Shown: positions 35,529 through 45,302, counted from the first letter of the stretch. The stretch is 64,000 bases of DNA from Nitrospira sp. CG24A (GCA_002869925.2 NEWT02000034.1:19544-83543); one strand, 5' to 3'. Numbers and translations are program-made. The notes: generated by a model from the sequence alone, not told the origin.

Positions 35529-36558
35529 ACGACATAAGGTGTGGTGGATGAGTTTGATGTATCAGGGCCGCCAGGTGAGACAGTCCACGGAAACCACAGA
35601 CAAGCGGTTAGCCGAAACCATTCTTGCAAAGCTGAGGGTCAAGATCGCTGAAGGCCGCTTTCTCGACATACTCGAAGAGAAGGATCGGACGTTCAACGAG
35701 ATGATGGACCGCTATCTCACCGAACAATCGGTGACAAAGGCTCCAGCAAGCCACCAGCGAGATGAGCAATGCCTCGGTCATCTGAGGCCCGTATTTGGGC
35801 CGCTCAAGCTCATTGAGGTGACACCGAAGCTCCTGGCAGCCTACAAAGCCCAGCGCCGGCAGAAGGCCAAGCCGGCGACAGTCAACAAGGAACTCGGACT
35901 GATCCGGCATGCCTTCAACATCGCCATACGGGAGTGGGAATGGTGCCGTGATAATCCGATGCGACGGGTGTCGCTAGAGAAAGTCCGCAATGAACGTGAC
36001 CGGTGGCTCACTCCCGACGAGGACACACGGTTACTTACTCATTCGGTTCCTTGGCTCCAAGACACCCTTGTGTTCGCGTTGAACACGGGCATGCGGCGGG
36101 GTGAGATTCTCGGTTTGGAATGGCGAGCCGTCGATCTGAACCGGCAAGTCCTCGTGGTGATGAAAAGCAAGGATGGAGAGAAGCGCACCGTGCCGCTGAA
36201 CAGTTGCCTTGTGGAGCTTCTACGCCACAAGACGGCGACCAACGAGAAACACTCCTTTGTATTTACGACTTCCTGTGGGACAAGGATTGATGCTCGAAAT
36301 CTGACGCGGGCATTTTATTCGGCATTGGAGAAAGCCGAGATCACGAATTTCCGTTTCCATGATCTGCGGCACACCTTTGCCACGAGACTCGCGCAGGCTG
36401 GGGTGGATCTGTACAAGGTGCAGCGATTACTGGGACACAAGTCGCCGATCATGACGCAACGGTATGCGCACCACTATCCGGAAAGTCTGCGGGATGGCAT
36501 CGAAGCGTTGGATGTCGGGCGGGGAGTTATTGGTGTTGGTGGTCCCAACGGGATTTGA
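35515..36558 (+). CDS. int: Tyrosine recombinase / phage-type integrase
   Basis: 347 residues. Core-binding domain (about 55-150), then catalytic residues: Arg in NTGMRRGEILGLEW, His-x-x-Arg in FHDLRHTFATRL, His in LLGHKSPIMT and the nucleophile Tyr in TQRYAHHYPE. ATG 35515 follows AGGAGG. The end of the gene lies inside the tRNA-Glu attachment repeat and overlaps the tRNA by 22 bases, which explains its last residues GVIGVGGPNGI. An intact integrase for a site in tRNA-Glu. Confidence 0.95.
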   Translation: MGLFRRHKVWWMSLMYQGRQVRQSTETTDKRLAETILAKLRVKIAEGRFLDILEEKDRTFNEMMDRYLTEQSVTKAPASHQRDEQCLGHLRPVFGPLKLIEVTPKLLAAYKAQRRQKAKPATVNKELGLIRHAFNIAIREWEWCRDNPMRRVSLEKVRNERDRWLTPDEDTRLLTHSVPWLQDTLVFALNTGMRRGEILGLEWRAVDLNRQVLVVMKSKDGEKRTVPLNSCLVELLRHKTATNEKHSFVFTTSCGTRIDARNLTRAFYSALEKAEITNFRFHDLRHTFATRLAQAGVDLYKVQRLLGHKSPIMTQRYAHHYPESLRDGIEALDVGRGVIGVGGPNGI

Positions 36559-36584
36559 ACCCGTGTTTAAGCCTTGAGAGGGCT
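36530..36584. repeat. 55-bp attachment-site repeat, copy 3 (tRNA-Glu end)
   Basis: The part of tRNA-Glu that matches copies at 32944 and 33562, plus seven bases beyond CCA. It ends at GGGCT, inside the anticodon arm. The stop codon of the integrase lies in it. Confidence 0.9.
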
Positions 36585-36614
36585 CCGTCCTAGGCCAGGC
36601 TAGACGATGGGACC
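36537..36614 (-). tRNA. tRNA-Glu (anticodon CTC)
   Basis: Acceptor GGTCCCA pairs with TGGGACC, D arm GTCT...GGAC, anticodon loop CTCTCAA with anticodon CTC (reads GAG), T arm CGGGTTCAAATCCCG, discriminator A and encoded CCA. Its 3' half serves as integration target of the element to its left, so the gene is kept intact. Confidence 0.93.
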
Positions 36615-36841
36615 AGATCATCAATAACTAGGGATAGACCTGGCACAGTAGCACAGGGACTTTTCACTTTTCAATTCTTAACGAATCGGGGTTGCGATGA
36701 AATCTCCACGCTGATCTTCAATCACCACTTGACAGAGACAGTCGTATAGCCTACCTTCCGACAAGCACGGCGGCGGGCCTCTGGGAGAGGGGATTCTTCG
36801 GCGGTGGCCTCCGTTTCCCGTCGGTAAACTCATGGTGGAAC

Positions 36842-37378
36842 ATGAACAACACACTCCAAATCAAAACTATCGGAATCACAGACTCCCCGGAACTCATCGA
36901 CATCGAGATGCCCGAACAGGGCCTTGAGCTCTACGTCGGCTCGAATGTGTTTCGAAACACAAACGGCGTCGTCAAGCTTCAAGGCAAAGAACAGATGGTG
37001 TTGGAAACACAACCCCAGCCATTGGCGTTACTCTTGACGATGGACCTGTACGACGAGCAGGGGGTCCGGGTCGGTCATATACGACGGAATGCGCTCTCGG
37101 TACATAGTACAGGCCGATTCATGATACACGCCAAGGCCAGCGGCGAGGCAACCCCAGGCGACCCTCCATCAGTGACAGTCACAGACCGAGCAACAGGGCA
37201 CACGGTCTTCGAAGCCTGTCTCATGCAGAAAAGAAAAATTCGCATAACCTCGGCCCGCTTCTGTACCCATAAAGGTGAAGTCGTCACCGTCAGTCCACAC
37301 TATTGCCGTATCGGCACCGGCCTCACAATGTTCGGCGATGTTGCGGAAAGTCGCGGCAACGCGGCGGTCATCGGATAA
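36842..37378 (+). CDS. Conserved hypothetical protein
   Basis: 178 residues, mainly beta-strand-like, with no signal peptide. Segments such as QGLELYVGSNVFRNTNG and LALLLTMDLYDEQGVRVGHI suggest a beta sandwich. Three Cys in the C-terminal third. ATG 36842 with GGTGGAAC. Lies just right of tRNA-Glu, outside the element. Not recognised. Confidence 0.55.
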   Translation: MNNTLQIKTIGITDSPELIDIEMPEQGLELYVGSNVFRNTNGVVKLQGKEQMVLETQPQPLALLLTMDLYDEQGVRVGHIRRNALSVHSTGRFMIHAKASGEATPGDPPSVTVTDRATGHTVFEACLMQKRKIRITSARFCTHKGEVVTVSPHYCRIGTGLTMFGDVAESRGNAAVIG

Positions 37379-37525
37379 TCGGCTTCCAGTAGACTCCAGC
37401 TTCCATCCACGTGTACCCGCCTCTCTACAATCAATCGAAGGAGGCGCGAGCGTCGCGCCACCCTGAAGCCATGTTGAAAAACACATCCTTTTTGACAAGA
37501 CCCAAGACTCCCGTACAATGGCAGT

Positions 37526-37939
37526 ATGTCAGACATCGTGAAACCTAGTGTGCAAGCCTTCTTGGTCTGTGATCAGGTCATTGAGGATAGTGTCACCAAG
37601 AAGAAAAGCCTCATCGGTCTCTTCACGCATTTACAGGCCGTGAGCTTTCCTTTTCAACACTCACAAATGGGGCTGTACTTCTGTCTCACCGATGCCGAAG
37701 GGACCTATCACTTCGACATCGACTTGACCTATCTTAACGATGAACAACTCGTCTGCCGGGCCGCCCTTCCCAATATTGTCATCGGCGACCGCCTTCAAAT
37801 TTCCGATTTCGGGATCAATATCCCCTCCCTGATCTTTCCCACTCCTGGGCGTTACGAGTTTCGTCTGCGTATGGAAGGACACCTCATCGCGCAGAAAGAT
37901 TTCAGTGTGATGCAGATGCCGACCCACCAGACTGCGTAG
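37526..37939 (+). CDS. DUF6941-like family protein
   Basis: 137 residues. [20 protein letters not shown], then [16 protein letters not shown] and a beta-rich body ending [18 protein letters not shown]. This pattern matches the small DUF6941-type family of unknown function. ATG at 37526. Located 127 bases before glnS, same strand. Confidence 0.7.
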   Translation: MSDIVKPSVQAFLVCDQVIEDSVTKKKSLIGLFTHLQAVSFPFQHSQMGLYFCLTDAEGTYHFDIDLTYLNDEQLVCRAALPNIVIGDRLQISDFGINIPSLIFPTPGRYEFRLRMEGHLIAQKDFSVMQMPTHQTA

Positions 37940-38066
37940 TACCCGATTCGTTCCGGCGTTCTTTCTTTTCCGATTAAGCCCTTCTCCCGTCCACCGCGCG
38001 TGTGATAGAACAGCCCCAACGATCTCGTTCAAATGGTCTCGCCCGGAAAGGAGTCATTGCTCTATC

Positions 38067-39761
38067 GTGTCTGAACCGAGTAGCGCATCAAACTTTATCC
38101 GCGACATCGTGGCCGCCGATTACGCAAGCGGCAAACACGGTGGTCGAATGGTCACGCGATTCCCACCTGAGCCCAACGGCTATCTTCATATCGGCCATGC
38201 GAAATCGATCTGCCTGAACTTCGGCTTGGCAAACGACACTCCAGGCGGCATCTGCCACTTGCGATTCGACGATACCAATCCGACGACCGAAGATCCTGAG
38301 TACGTCCAGGCTATTCAAGACGACGTCAGGTGGCTCGGGTTCGATTGGCACGAGAAGATGTTTTTTGCCTCGGACTACTTCGAACGACTCTACGCGTTCG
38401 CTGTACGGCTGATCCAGAAAGGTCTTGCGTATGTCGACACGTTAACGGCCGAAGAAATGCGCATCTATCGTGGCACACTGACTCAGCCGGGAAAGAATAG
38501 CCCGTCTCGCGAACGTTCCGTCGATGAAAACCTTGACCTCTTTCGACGCATGCGCGCTGGAGAGTTTGCCGACGGAACCCACGTCCTTCGCGCCAAGATC
38601 GACATGGCATCACCCAATATCAATCTACGAGACCCGACTCTGTATCGTATCAGGCACACGACCCATTATCGAACAGGGAGTGCCTGGTGCCTGTACCCGT
38701 CCTACGACTATGCGCATCCCCTCTCGGACGCGCTTGAAGGAATCACGCACTCAATCTGCACCTTGGAATTTGAAGATCACCGGCCTCTCTACGATTGGGT
38801 CGTCGAGCAGGCTGAAGCGCCGCACCGGCCGCAGCAGATCGAATTTGCTCGTTTAAACCTGACCTATACCGTCATGAGCAAACGGAAGCTGCTCGAGTTG
38901 GTTGAAAAGAAACTGGTGAGCGGGTGGGATGACCCACGGCTGCCGACGATCAAAGGCCTGCGTCGACGCGGGTATACCCCTGAGGCGATTCGGGCCTTCT
39001 GTGACCATATCGGCATAGCCAAGCGTGAGGCCATCGTCGAGATGCAGCTGCTCGAACACTTTGTTCGCGAAGATCTGAACAAGCGATCGCCGCGAGTGAT
39101 GGCCGTATTACGTCCGCTCAAAATCATCCTCACCAATTATCCCGAGGGCCAGTCCGAAGAATTGGAAGCCGTTAACAATCCTGAAGATGCGTCCGCAGGG
39201 ACGAGGAACGTTCCCTTTTCACGCGTGCTCTATATTGAGCAAGACGATTTCCGGGAAGATCCGCCCAAACAGTTCTTCCGGCTCGCTCCAGGACGCGAAG
39301 TACGGCTCCGCTATGCTTACATCATCAAATGTGTCGGAGTGACCAAAGATCCGCAGACCGGTGAGATCACCGAACTCCAGTGCACCTATGATCCCACAAC
39401 TAAGAGTGGCGCATCTCAGGAGCAGCGCAAGGTCAAGGCGACAATCCATTGGGTTTCAGCGGCTCATGCGGTGAAAGCGGAGGTTCGACTCTATAATCCG
39501 CTGTTGGTGACCGATCTGGCAAAGGTGCCGCCAGACCACGATTGGACAACCTCTCTCAATCCCCACTCATTGGAACGCATCACGGGCTGCCTGGTTGAGC
39601 CCAGTTTGCGGCAGACAGTGCCCGGCTCTCGATACCAATTCGAACGCCTCGGATATTTCTGCACCGACCCTGATTCGGCCTCCGGCATACTGATATTTCA
39701 CCGCACGGTGTCACTCAAAGACGCCTGGGCGAAGATCGAAAAAACTCAGCCGTCCAAGTAG
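38067..39761 (+). CDS. glnS: Glutaminyl-tRNA synthetase
   Basis: Charges tRNA-Gln directly. 564 residues; HIGH motif in [16 protein letters not shown], GlnRS-type [13 protein letters not shown], the KMSKS motif [11 protein letters not shown] and the C-terminal beta-barrel domain with FYRLAPG-like [16 protein letters not shown] start with AAAGGAG at about 13 bases. The two tRNA-Gln genes and gltX lie 2-5 kb downstream. Presence of GlnRS makes transamidation of Glu-tRNA-Gln unnecessary. Confidence 0.97.
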   Translation: MSEPSSASNFIRDIVAADYASGKHGGRMVTRFPPEPNGYLHIGHAKSICLNFGLANDTPGGICHLRFDDTNPTTEDPEYVQAIQDDVRWLGFDWHEKMFFASDYFERLYAFAVRLIQKGLAYVDTLTAEEMRIYRGTLTQPGKNSPSRERSVDENLDLFRRMRAGEFADGTHVLRAKIDMASPNINLRDPTLYRIRHTTHYRTGSAWCLYPSYDYAHPLSDALEGITHSICTLEFEDHRPLYDWVVEQAEAPHRPQQIEFARLNLTYTVMSKRKLLELVEKKLVSGWDDPRLPTIKGLRRRGYTPEAIRAFCDHIGIAKREAIVEMQLLEHFVREDLNKRSPRVMAVLRPLKIILTNYPEGQSEELEAVNNPEDASAGTRNVPFSRVLYIEQDDFREDPPKQFFRLAPGREVRLRYAYIIKCVGVTKDPQTGEITELQCTYDPTTKSGASQEQRKVKATIHWVSAAHAVKAEVRLYNPLLVTDLAKVPPDHDWTTSLNPHSLERITGCLVEPSLRQTVPGSRYQFERLGYFCTDPDSASGILIFHRTVSLKDAWAKIEKTQPSK

Positions 39762-39923
39762 TCACACCGGTACGTTCCCCCGTGTGCCTCCTGAATATTC
39801 TTCCCTCCGGCCCTCTGTCATACCGTTTCCAAGTTTTACTTTACCGTGGCGCTGGGATTGCTACACTTATCGGAGCCCGAGGTGCCGGTATGACGAACAC
39901 GCTCGAATCGTATGGAGGACCGC

Positions 39924-40253
39924 ATGATAGAGTGTCGAGAATATCCACGAATTCCCGTTGACATGCAGGTGTTCTTCTCCAGCACCAACAAGACAAACAT
40001 TTGCGAAGGCACCATGTTCGATTTATCCGCCAGAGGGTGCGCCGTCACCAGCATGTCGTCAATTCAGCCAGGCTCAGCGGTGAGAATTCTCATCAGGGCG
40101 ACCGATTTGGGTTCGCCCATTACCATCGAGTCCGCCGCGGTTCGTTGGAGTGGAAGCGGGGAGTTCGGCGTCGAATTTCTCGGTCTCTCGGAGATCGATC
40201 AGCGCCGCCTGCAGCGATTGCTGAACGTCTCGACCACTCACCACGCCCCCTAG
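39924..40253 (+). CDS. PilZ domain protein (second)
   Basis: 109 residues. The Arg pair in CREYPRIPVDMQVF and the DLSARGC motif (canonical D-x-S-x-x-G), then IESAAVRWSGSGEFGVEFLG. Same build as the PilZ protein at 6217, so likely a second c-di-GMP receptor. ATG 39924 follows GGAGG; an in-frame ATG at 39912 lies upstream. Confidence 0.85.
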   Translation: MIECREYPRIPVDMQVFFSSTNKTNICEGTMFDLSARGCAVTSMSSIQPGSAVRILIRATDLGSPITIESAAVRWSGSGEFGVEFLGLSEIDQRRLQRLLNVSTTHHAP

Positions 40254-40292
40254 AGTTGACCGCTGGCCGATCCTGGCATTCACCATGGTACA

Positions 40293-40505
40293 ATGCCGGG
40301 CATGGTCTGCCCCCTCTGCCACCAGCCCAGCACCCGGGAAAGCAATCCCTGGCGTCCCTTCTGTTCTGAGCATTGCCAAATGACCGACCTCGGTGCCTGG
40401 GCAACGGAACGGTACCGCATACCCGGCTCCACTCTCACGATGGATACCTCGCTCCCCGACTCGTTGGAGGAGGACGACGATACAGCGACCCGGCAACACA
40501 GTTAA
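40293..40505 (+). CDS. yacG: DNA gyrase inhibitor YacG-like zinc protein
   Basis: 70 residues. Zinc ligands VCPLCHQPS and WRPFCSEHCQMTDLGAWATE match the YacG pattern C-x2-C...C-x3-C with the DLGAW signature; E. coli YacG inhibits gyrase. ATG 40293 (or 40302). Acidic tail EEDDDTATRQHS. Confidence 0.85.
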   Translation: MPGMVCPLCHQPSTRESNPWRPFCSEHCQMTDLGAWATERYRIPGSTLTMDTSLPDSLEEDDDTATRQHS

Positions 40506-40697
40506 GCAACAGCCCTGGGACAGATCGTCCATCTTCCCGTAGGACGCAATCAGCAATTCCCACCCATAATTCCCTGGCAGCACAATACAACGACGCGCAA
40601 GACACACGGCCTTGTTCACCTGTTTCCTGCTTGGCAAGCCCAAGATATCTTGCTATGGTCACGGTCGAACCAAGCCCTCATACAAGGAACACAAGCC

Positions 40698-41741
40698 ATG
40701 TTGCCGACTAAAGGCTATGCCGCGATGACCGCCAAGACTGCCCTGCAACCCTTTTCCTTCGAGCGGCGCGATGTCGGCCCTCAGGATGTGCTCATTACCA
40801 TCACCCACTGCGGCATCTGCCACTCGGATATTCATCAAGCCCGTGACGAATGGGGCGGATCGATTTTCCCCATGGTGCCAGGTCATGAAATCGTCGGTAC
40901 CGTGGCACACGTTGGGTCTGCGGTGACGAAATTCAAAACAAACGACCGAGTTGGCGTCGGCTGCTTCGTCGATTCCTGCCGAACCTGTGCGGCCTGTCGA
41001 GAGGGATCAGAGCAGTACTGCGAGGCCGGCATGCTTCTCACCTACAGCGGCCGCGATAAAGACGGCCAACCTACACAAGGCGGTTATTCCACACAGATTG
41101 TCGTAGATGAAAATTACGTGCTGCGGATTCCCTCAGCCCTGTCGCCTGCCGGAGCAGCCCCACTCTTGTGCGCAGGAATTACCACATACTCTCCGCTTCG
41201 CCACTGGGGCGTCGGCAAATATCACAAACTCGCGGTGGTGGGATTAGGGGGGCTCGGTCATATGGCCGTAAAGATTGCTAAGGCGATGGGCACTGAGGTC
41301 ACGGTTCTGAGTACATCCGAACAGAAACGGAAAGATGCGGAGCGATTGGGTGCCTTCGAGTTTGCCCTTACCTCACAGCCTGAGACGTTTACTCGGCTGC
41401 AGCGGCGCTTCGACTTTATTCTTGACACTGTCTCCGCCTCGCACAACTACAACGAGTACGTGAATCTGCTCAAAACCGACGGGACCATGATTTTGGTGGG
41501 CGTCCCGGACAAGCCGACGCTACTGGAACCGTTCCCACTCATTCTGCATCGCCGCCGCATCGCGGGCTCTGTCATCGGCGGCATCCGAGAAACCCAAGCC
41601 ATGCTCGATTTCTGCGCCACGCACAAGATCGAGTCCGATGTTGAAGTGATCCCGGTCCAACACGTGAACGAAGCTTACGAGCGAGTGCTCAAAGGCGATG
41701 TGCGATTCCGGTTTGTGATGGACCTGGCGTCGTTGAAGTAG
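40698..41741 (+). CDS. Zinc-dependent alcohol dehydrogenase, YahK/cinnamyl type
   Basis: 347 residues. Catalytic zinc ligands in THCGICHSD and the GHEIVG motif; structural-zinc cysteines in CFVDSCRTCAACREGSEQYC; Rossmann motif VGLGGLGHMAVK. Typical of NADP-dependent aldehyde reductases (YahK/CAD). ATG 40698 with AAGGAAC; an upstream frame start at 40650 is less likely. Substrate unknown. Confidence 0.9.
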   Translation: MLPTKGYAAMTAKTALQPFSFERRDVGPQDVLITITHCGICHSDIHQARDEWGGSIFPMVPGHEIVGTVAHVGSAVTKFKTNDRVGVGCFVDSCRTCAACREGSEQYCEAGMLLTYSGRDKDGQPTQGGYSTQIVVDENYVLRIPSALSPAGAAPLLCAGITTYSPLRHWGVGKYHKLAVVGLGGLGHMAVKIAKAMGTEVTVLSTSEQKRKDAERLGAFEFALTSQPETFTRLQRRFDFILDTVSASHNYNEYVNLLKTDGTMILVGVPDKPTLLEPFPLILHRRRIAGSVIGGIRETQAMLDFCATHKIESDVEVIPVQHVNEAYERVLKGDVRFRFVMDLASLK

Positions 41742-41763
41742 CAAGCGGGATGGTACGGGAAAG

Positions 41764-41837
41764 TGGCTGGGGGACTAGGAATCGAACCTAGGTAGCCGGC
41801 TCCAAAGGCCGGCGTCCTACCGCTAGACGATCCCCCA
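41764..41837 (-). tRNA. tRNA-Gln (anticodon TTG)
   Basis: Acceptor TGGGGGA / TCCCCCA, discriminator G, encoded CCA, T arm CTAGGTTCGATTCCTAG, anticodon loop CTTTGGA (anticodon TTG, reads CAA). U1-A72 is the identity-favouring weak first pair of tRNA-Gln. Confidence 0.95.
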
Positions 41838-41890
41838 GCGCGGTACGAAACCGAGGCATAGTTCTGAAAGTACGGGCGGGAAAACGTATT

Positions 41891-41964
41891 TGGCTGGGGG
41901 ACTAGGAATCGAACCTAGGTAGTCAGATCCAGAGACTGACGTCCTACCGCTAGACGATCCCCCA
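41891..41964 (-). tRNA. tRNA-Gln (anticodon CTG)
   Basis: Same body as the neighbour but with anticodon arm TCAGT-CTCTGGA-TCTGA; anticodon CTG reads CAG. The innermost pair is a T31-T39 mismatch. Probably arose by duplication of the TTG gene 127 bases away. Confidence 0.93.
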
Positions 41965-42038
41965 ACCGGCATTCACAGTAATATATGGCGTGTGATTCCG
42001 TCAAGATCGACGCGGGTTTGCTCGCGGGGGCCGGCCAA

Positions 42039-43451
42039 TTACCCTGAGGCCCGTTCGACCCCCTGGCGAAGACGAAGCAATGTCCGGTCTCTTCCCAGTA
42101 TCTCCATGACATCGAAGAGGCCAGGGCTAGCCGTGCGACCGGTCAGGGCCACGCGGACTGGCTGAGCCAGCTGTCCCATTTTCATCCCCTCTTCTTCGAC
42201 CATTTGCTTGAAGGCCTCTTCCCATGGCTGTTTTGAGAAAGAAGGGAAGGCCTCGAAACGAGCAAGCAATTTACTGAGGATCGGTGCCATGGCCGGCGTC
42301 AAAAACTTCTTCGCGGCTGCTTCGTCACATATCACGGACTGTCCAAAGTACGGCCTCACCCACTCGACCATTTCCATGAGCGTTTTTGCCCGTTCTTTCA
42401 CAAGTATGACGAGTTGTGCGAGCCAGTCGGCCGAGACAATCTGGACTTCGTCTTTTAATCCCGCTGCTTCCAGGAGGGGCACCAACGCCTGGGCCACTTG
42501 GGCTGGCGGGATGATCTTGATGTATTCCGCGTTCACCCAGAGAAGTTTCTCGGGATTGAACACAGCTGCAGACGTTTGGACGTGCTTCCAGGAAAACTTC
42601 TCGATCAGCTCCTCGCGGGTGAAGAGCTCCTGGTCCCCATGCGACCACCCAAGCCGAACGAGATAATTCACCATCGCATCCGGCAGGTACCCCATGTCTT
42701 TATAGGCCATAATCGAGGTGGCCCCGTGTCGCTTGGAAAGACGGGCTTTGTCCGAGCCCAGAATCATCGGTAGATGCCCAAATTGAGGGGCCGAAAACCC
42801 GAGCGCTTGGAAGATCGGAACCTGCCGTGGCGTATTCGTCAGGTGATCGTCCCCTCGTACCACATGAGTAATGTTCATCAACGCATCATCAACCACCACT
42901 GAAAAATTGTACGTCGGATAGCCGTTCGACCGGAGAATGATCAGATCATCCTGCACCGCGTTATCGAAGACAATCTTACCTTTGATCAGATCATCGACCA
43001 CGGTCTCTCCCTCTTGCGGAGCTTTGAATCGCAGGGCTGCGTCGCCGGCCGGATTTGTGAGGCCACGATCACGGCAACGGCCGTCGTATTTTTGCGACAG
43101 TCCCTTGGCCTCGGCTTCTTTGCGCCTCGCGTCGAGCTCTTCCGCTGTGCAGGCGCACCAATAGGCATCGCCCCTTTCAAGAAGCTGCATTGCATGACTG
43201 CGATAGAGGTCCATGCGCTCGGTCTGTCGATAGGGCCCTTCATCCCAATCGAGCCCCACCCATTTCATGCCGTCGATGATGGCTTGGATCGATTCGTCCG
43301 TCGACCGACTCTGATCCGTATCCTCAATACGAAGGATGAAGACGCCCTTCTGCTGGCGGGCAAAGAGCCAATTGAACAGCGCCGTGCGGACTCCTCCAAT
43401 ATGGAGAAAACCGGTCGGGCTGGGTGCGAATCGCACTCGGACTTGAGTCAT
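42039..43451 (-). CDS. gltX: Glutamyl-tRNA synthetase
   Basis: 470 residues. HIGH motif FAPSPTGFLHIGGVRTALFN, zinc-type Cys (WCACTAEE, GRCRDRG), KMSKS motif ARLSKRHGATS. ATG at 43451. Beside tRNA-Gln genes and close to glnS, with tRNA-Glu 7 kb left. The presence of glnS suggests a discriminating GluRS. Confidence 0.96.
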   Translation of the reverse strand: MTQVRVRFAPSPTGFLHIGGVRTALFNWLFARQQKGVFILRIEDTDQSRSTDESIQAIIDGMKWVGLDWDEGPYRQTERMDLYRSHAMQLLERGDAYWCACTAEELDARRKEAEAKGLSQKYDGRCRDRGLTNPAGDAALRFKAPQEGETVVDDLIKGKIVFDNAVQDDLIILRSNGYPTYNFSVVVDDALMNITHVVRGDDHLTNTPRQVPIFQALGFSAPQFGHLPMILGSDKARLSKRHGATSIMAYKDMGYLPDAMVNYLVRLGWSHGDQELFTREELIEKFSWKHVQTSAAVFNPEKLLWVNAEYIKIIPPAQVAQALVPLLEAAGLKDEVQIVSADWLAQLVILVKERAKTLMEMVEWVRPYFGQSVICDEAAAKKFLTPAMAPILSKLLARFEAFPSFSKQPWEEAFKQMVEEEGMKMGQLAQPVRVALTGRTASPGLFDVMEILGRDRTLLRLRQGVERASG

Positions 43452-43574
43452 TGTGTACTCACTGATGTGATACGAAAAGGTCGGTATCTATAACATGCAG
43501 GGAAAAGTCTTGTACAGGAAACGCAACACTTCCATCTTGTCGTCGCTTCTGTTAAGAGGAAGAAGGAGATCGTG

Positions 43575-44279
43575 ATGGCCGAATTCACGCAAGCAGCGAG
43601 GGTGCTCTCGGTGAATGATCTCACCACCCACACTCGCCAGCTCATACTTCTTCCTACCGTTCAGAACATTGTGTTCCAGCCCGGCCAGTGGGTTTCACTC
43701 AAACTGCCGGTCGGGGCCGCACCACCGCTCAACCGGGCCTATTCGATGGCAGCGCCTGGCACGCCGTCAGGCGAGTTGACCATCATCTTCGATCGCGTAC
43801 CGGACGGTATGGGATCCAATTATCTCTACACACTCAAACCCGGCGATGTCATACACCTTTCAGGCCCCTATGGAAACTTTACGCTCCCACAGCAGCTCGA
43901 CCGTGATCTTTTATTTGTTGCTCGATACACGGGCCTTGTCCCAATCCGGTGCATGCTGAAACAGCTGTACACACAGCGACAGATCGATACGATTCTTTTG
44001 ATTGCAGTCGCCCCCGCAGAGGATGAATTCCTCTTTCATCAGGAACTGTTGACCGTGGCTGTGACGTATCCAAAGTTTCGCTATCTCTCGTTCGTGGCTT
44101 CGGAAGGAGCGCAACAGGCGGTCGATCTCGTGCGTCCCATGCTCAGGCCGTTGATTGAGAAAGCGCCGAAAATGATTCCGATGTTGTGCGGCACGAAAGG
44201 CTTTGTGCGACCGCTGCGATCCTATCTTGTGGAAGCGGGATATGACCGAAAAGAAGTAAAAACAGAGACCTATGATTAG
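43575..44279 (+). CDS. Ferredoxin-NADP reductase-type flavoprotein
   Basis: 234 residues. FAD-binding beta barrel with the R-x-Y-S motif NRAYSMAAP and GELTIIFDRVPDGMGSNYL, then a NAD(P) domain with VARYTGLVPIRCMLKQ and MLCGTKGFV near the end. Related to FNR/oxygenase reductases, no own 2Fe-2S domain. A ferredoxin gene converges with it (four-base overlap at 44276), suggesting a partnership. ATG 43575 follows GAAGGAG. Confidence 0.85.
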   Translation: MAEFTQAARVLSVNDLTTHTRQLILLPTVQNIVFQPGQWVSLKLPVGAAPPLNRAYSMAAPGTPSGELTIIFDRVPDGMGSNYLYTLKPGDVIHLSGPYGNFTLPQQLDRDLLFVARYTGLVPIRCMLKQLYTQRQIDTILLIAVAPAEDEFLFHQELLTVAVTYPKFRYLSFVASEGAQQAVDLVRPMLRPLIEKAPKMIPMLCGTKGFVRPLRSYLVEAGYDRKEVKTETYD

Positions 44280-44692
44280 TGGCCTTCCTTCACGAGGTTC
44301 TTATTGACCGCCGGGATTTCGACCACAATATCTTTTGTGCCATTTGGCACACATTGGCAACCAAGCCGTGACTGCAGAGTAGTGATTGGTGCTTCTTCCA
44401 GTTGATCGAACTCATCGTCCGTGCCTTCATTACAGCTCTCAAGCCCCTGTTTGACGATGACATGACAGGTTGAACAGGCACAGACCCCCCCGCAGACATG
44501 TTCCAACAGAATTCCATTGCCCATTGCCACGTCCAGGAGGCTCCCGGGGAGCCCGGTTGGGCCATAGGGAATCTTGGCCGGGTCCACCTCAACCTTCGTC
44601 TCCACGCCTCCAGGGGCAATAAATGTGACGGTATAGGCTACGTGCGGAAGCTCGTAGTCAGCTTTTTGAATATAAGGGTTGGTCCCGCCCAT
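44276..44692 (-). CDS. fdx: ISC-type 2Fe-2S ferredoxin
   Basis: 138 residues, longer than E. coli Fdx by an N-terminal extension. Cluster ligands EHVCGGVCACSTCHVIV and a distal CQC. This spacing (C-x5-C-x2-C...C) is that of adrenodoxin/ISC ferredoxins. It is divergent from iscR, outside the main isc operon but with the same promoter region. Likely electron donor for Fe-S assembly. Confidence 0.9.
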   Translation of the reverse strand: MGGTNPYIQKADYELPHVAYTVTFIAPGGVETKVEVDPAKIPYGPTGLPGSLLDVAMGNGILLEHVCGGVCACSTCHVIVKQGLESCNEGTDDEFDQLEEAPITTLQSRLGCQCVPNGTKDIVVEIPAVNKNLVKEGH

Positions 44693-44736
44693 CTACCTGT
44701 TCCTTTCTCTACCAGAATCAGCCATATTTTCTGTTG

Positions 44737-44815
44737 TTGACAGTTTTGAAACTTGCGTGATACTCTTAATCCGACCATATTGATCGGAGATCATTATAGT
44801 CTCCGACTCTGGAGA
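44737..44815 (+). promoter_or_regulatory. isc promoter and candidate IscR operator
   Basis: TTGACA (44737-44742), 16-base spacer, GATACT (44759-44764). Downstream overlapping dyads CGGAGA-N9-TCTCCG (44785-44805) and TCTCC-N6-GGAGA (44800-44815) lie between the promoter and iscR (44829), where an autoregulatory IscR site would be expected. Operator role is inferred. Confidence 0.5.
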
Positions 44816-44828
44816 TCGGCAATAGCTA

Positions 44829-45302
44829 ATGTTGAAGATTTCAAAAAAAGCAGATTATGCCCTCATGGCCCTTCAGCATATCGCGACTGTCCAATTTGGC
44901 GATGTAACGCCTGGGCGCGTGATAAATACGAAGGAGATTGCGGAAGAATATAACATCCCTCTCGAGCTACTGGCCAAAGTGCTTCAGACCCTTGCCAAGA
45001 ACGCACTGATCGAGAGCCACAATGGCCCCAAGGGTGGATACGTACTGGCCCGACGCGCGCACCAGATTACGATTGCGCAAATTCTCGAAAGTATCGAGGG
45101 TCCCCTGGGTATTACCGACTGTTCACACGAGAAGGACGGAGAGTTCTGCATGCAGCGGGAAAATTGCCATATCCGCACACCGCTCTTAAAAGTTCAGGAC
45201 AGTATTGCCCAATTGCTCAATAGTATGACGCTGCAAGACATGATGGGCGGCACCCCCCTTATCACCATTCAGTCCCCTGCCGTACAAGGAGTTGAACGAT
45301 GA
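44829..45302 (+). CDS. iscR: IscR, Rrf2-family Fe-S regulator
   Basis: 157 residues. Winged helix ([17 protein letters not shown], then [20 protein letters not shown]) and the three-Cys cluster loop [18 protein letters not shown] (Cys 98, 107, 113). As a 2Fe-2S sensor it represses isc when clusters are sufficient. Its stop overlaps iscS in an ATGA. First gene of the isc operon. Confidence 0.95.
   Translation: MLKISKKADYALMALQHIATVQFGDVTPGRVINTKEIAEEYNIPLELLAKVLQTLAKNALIESHNGPKGGYVLARRAHQITIAQILESIEGPLGITDCSHEKDGEFCMQRENCHIRTPLLKVQDSIAQLLNSMTLQDMMGGTPLITIQSPAVQGVER

Noticed and set aside
36729..36746. Promoter TTGACA...TATAGC before the gene at 36842
   Set aside because: Only about ten bases separate the hexamers, too short for sigma-70.
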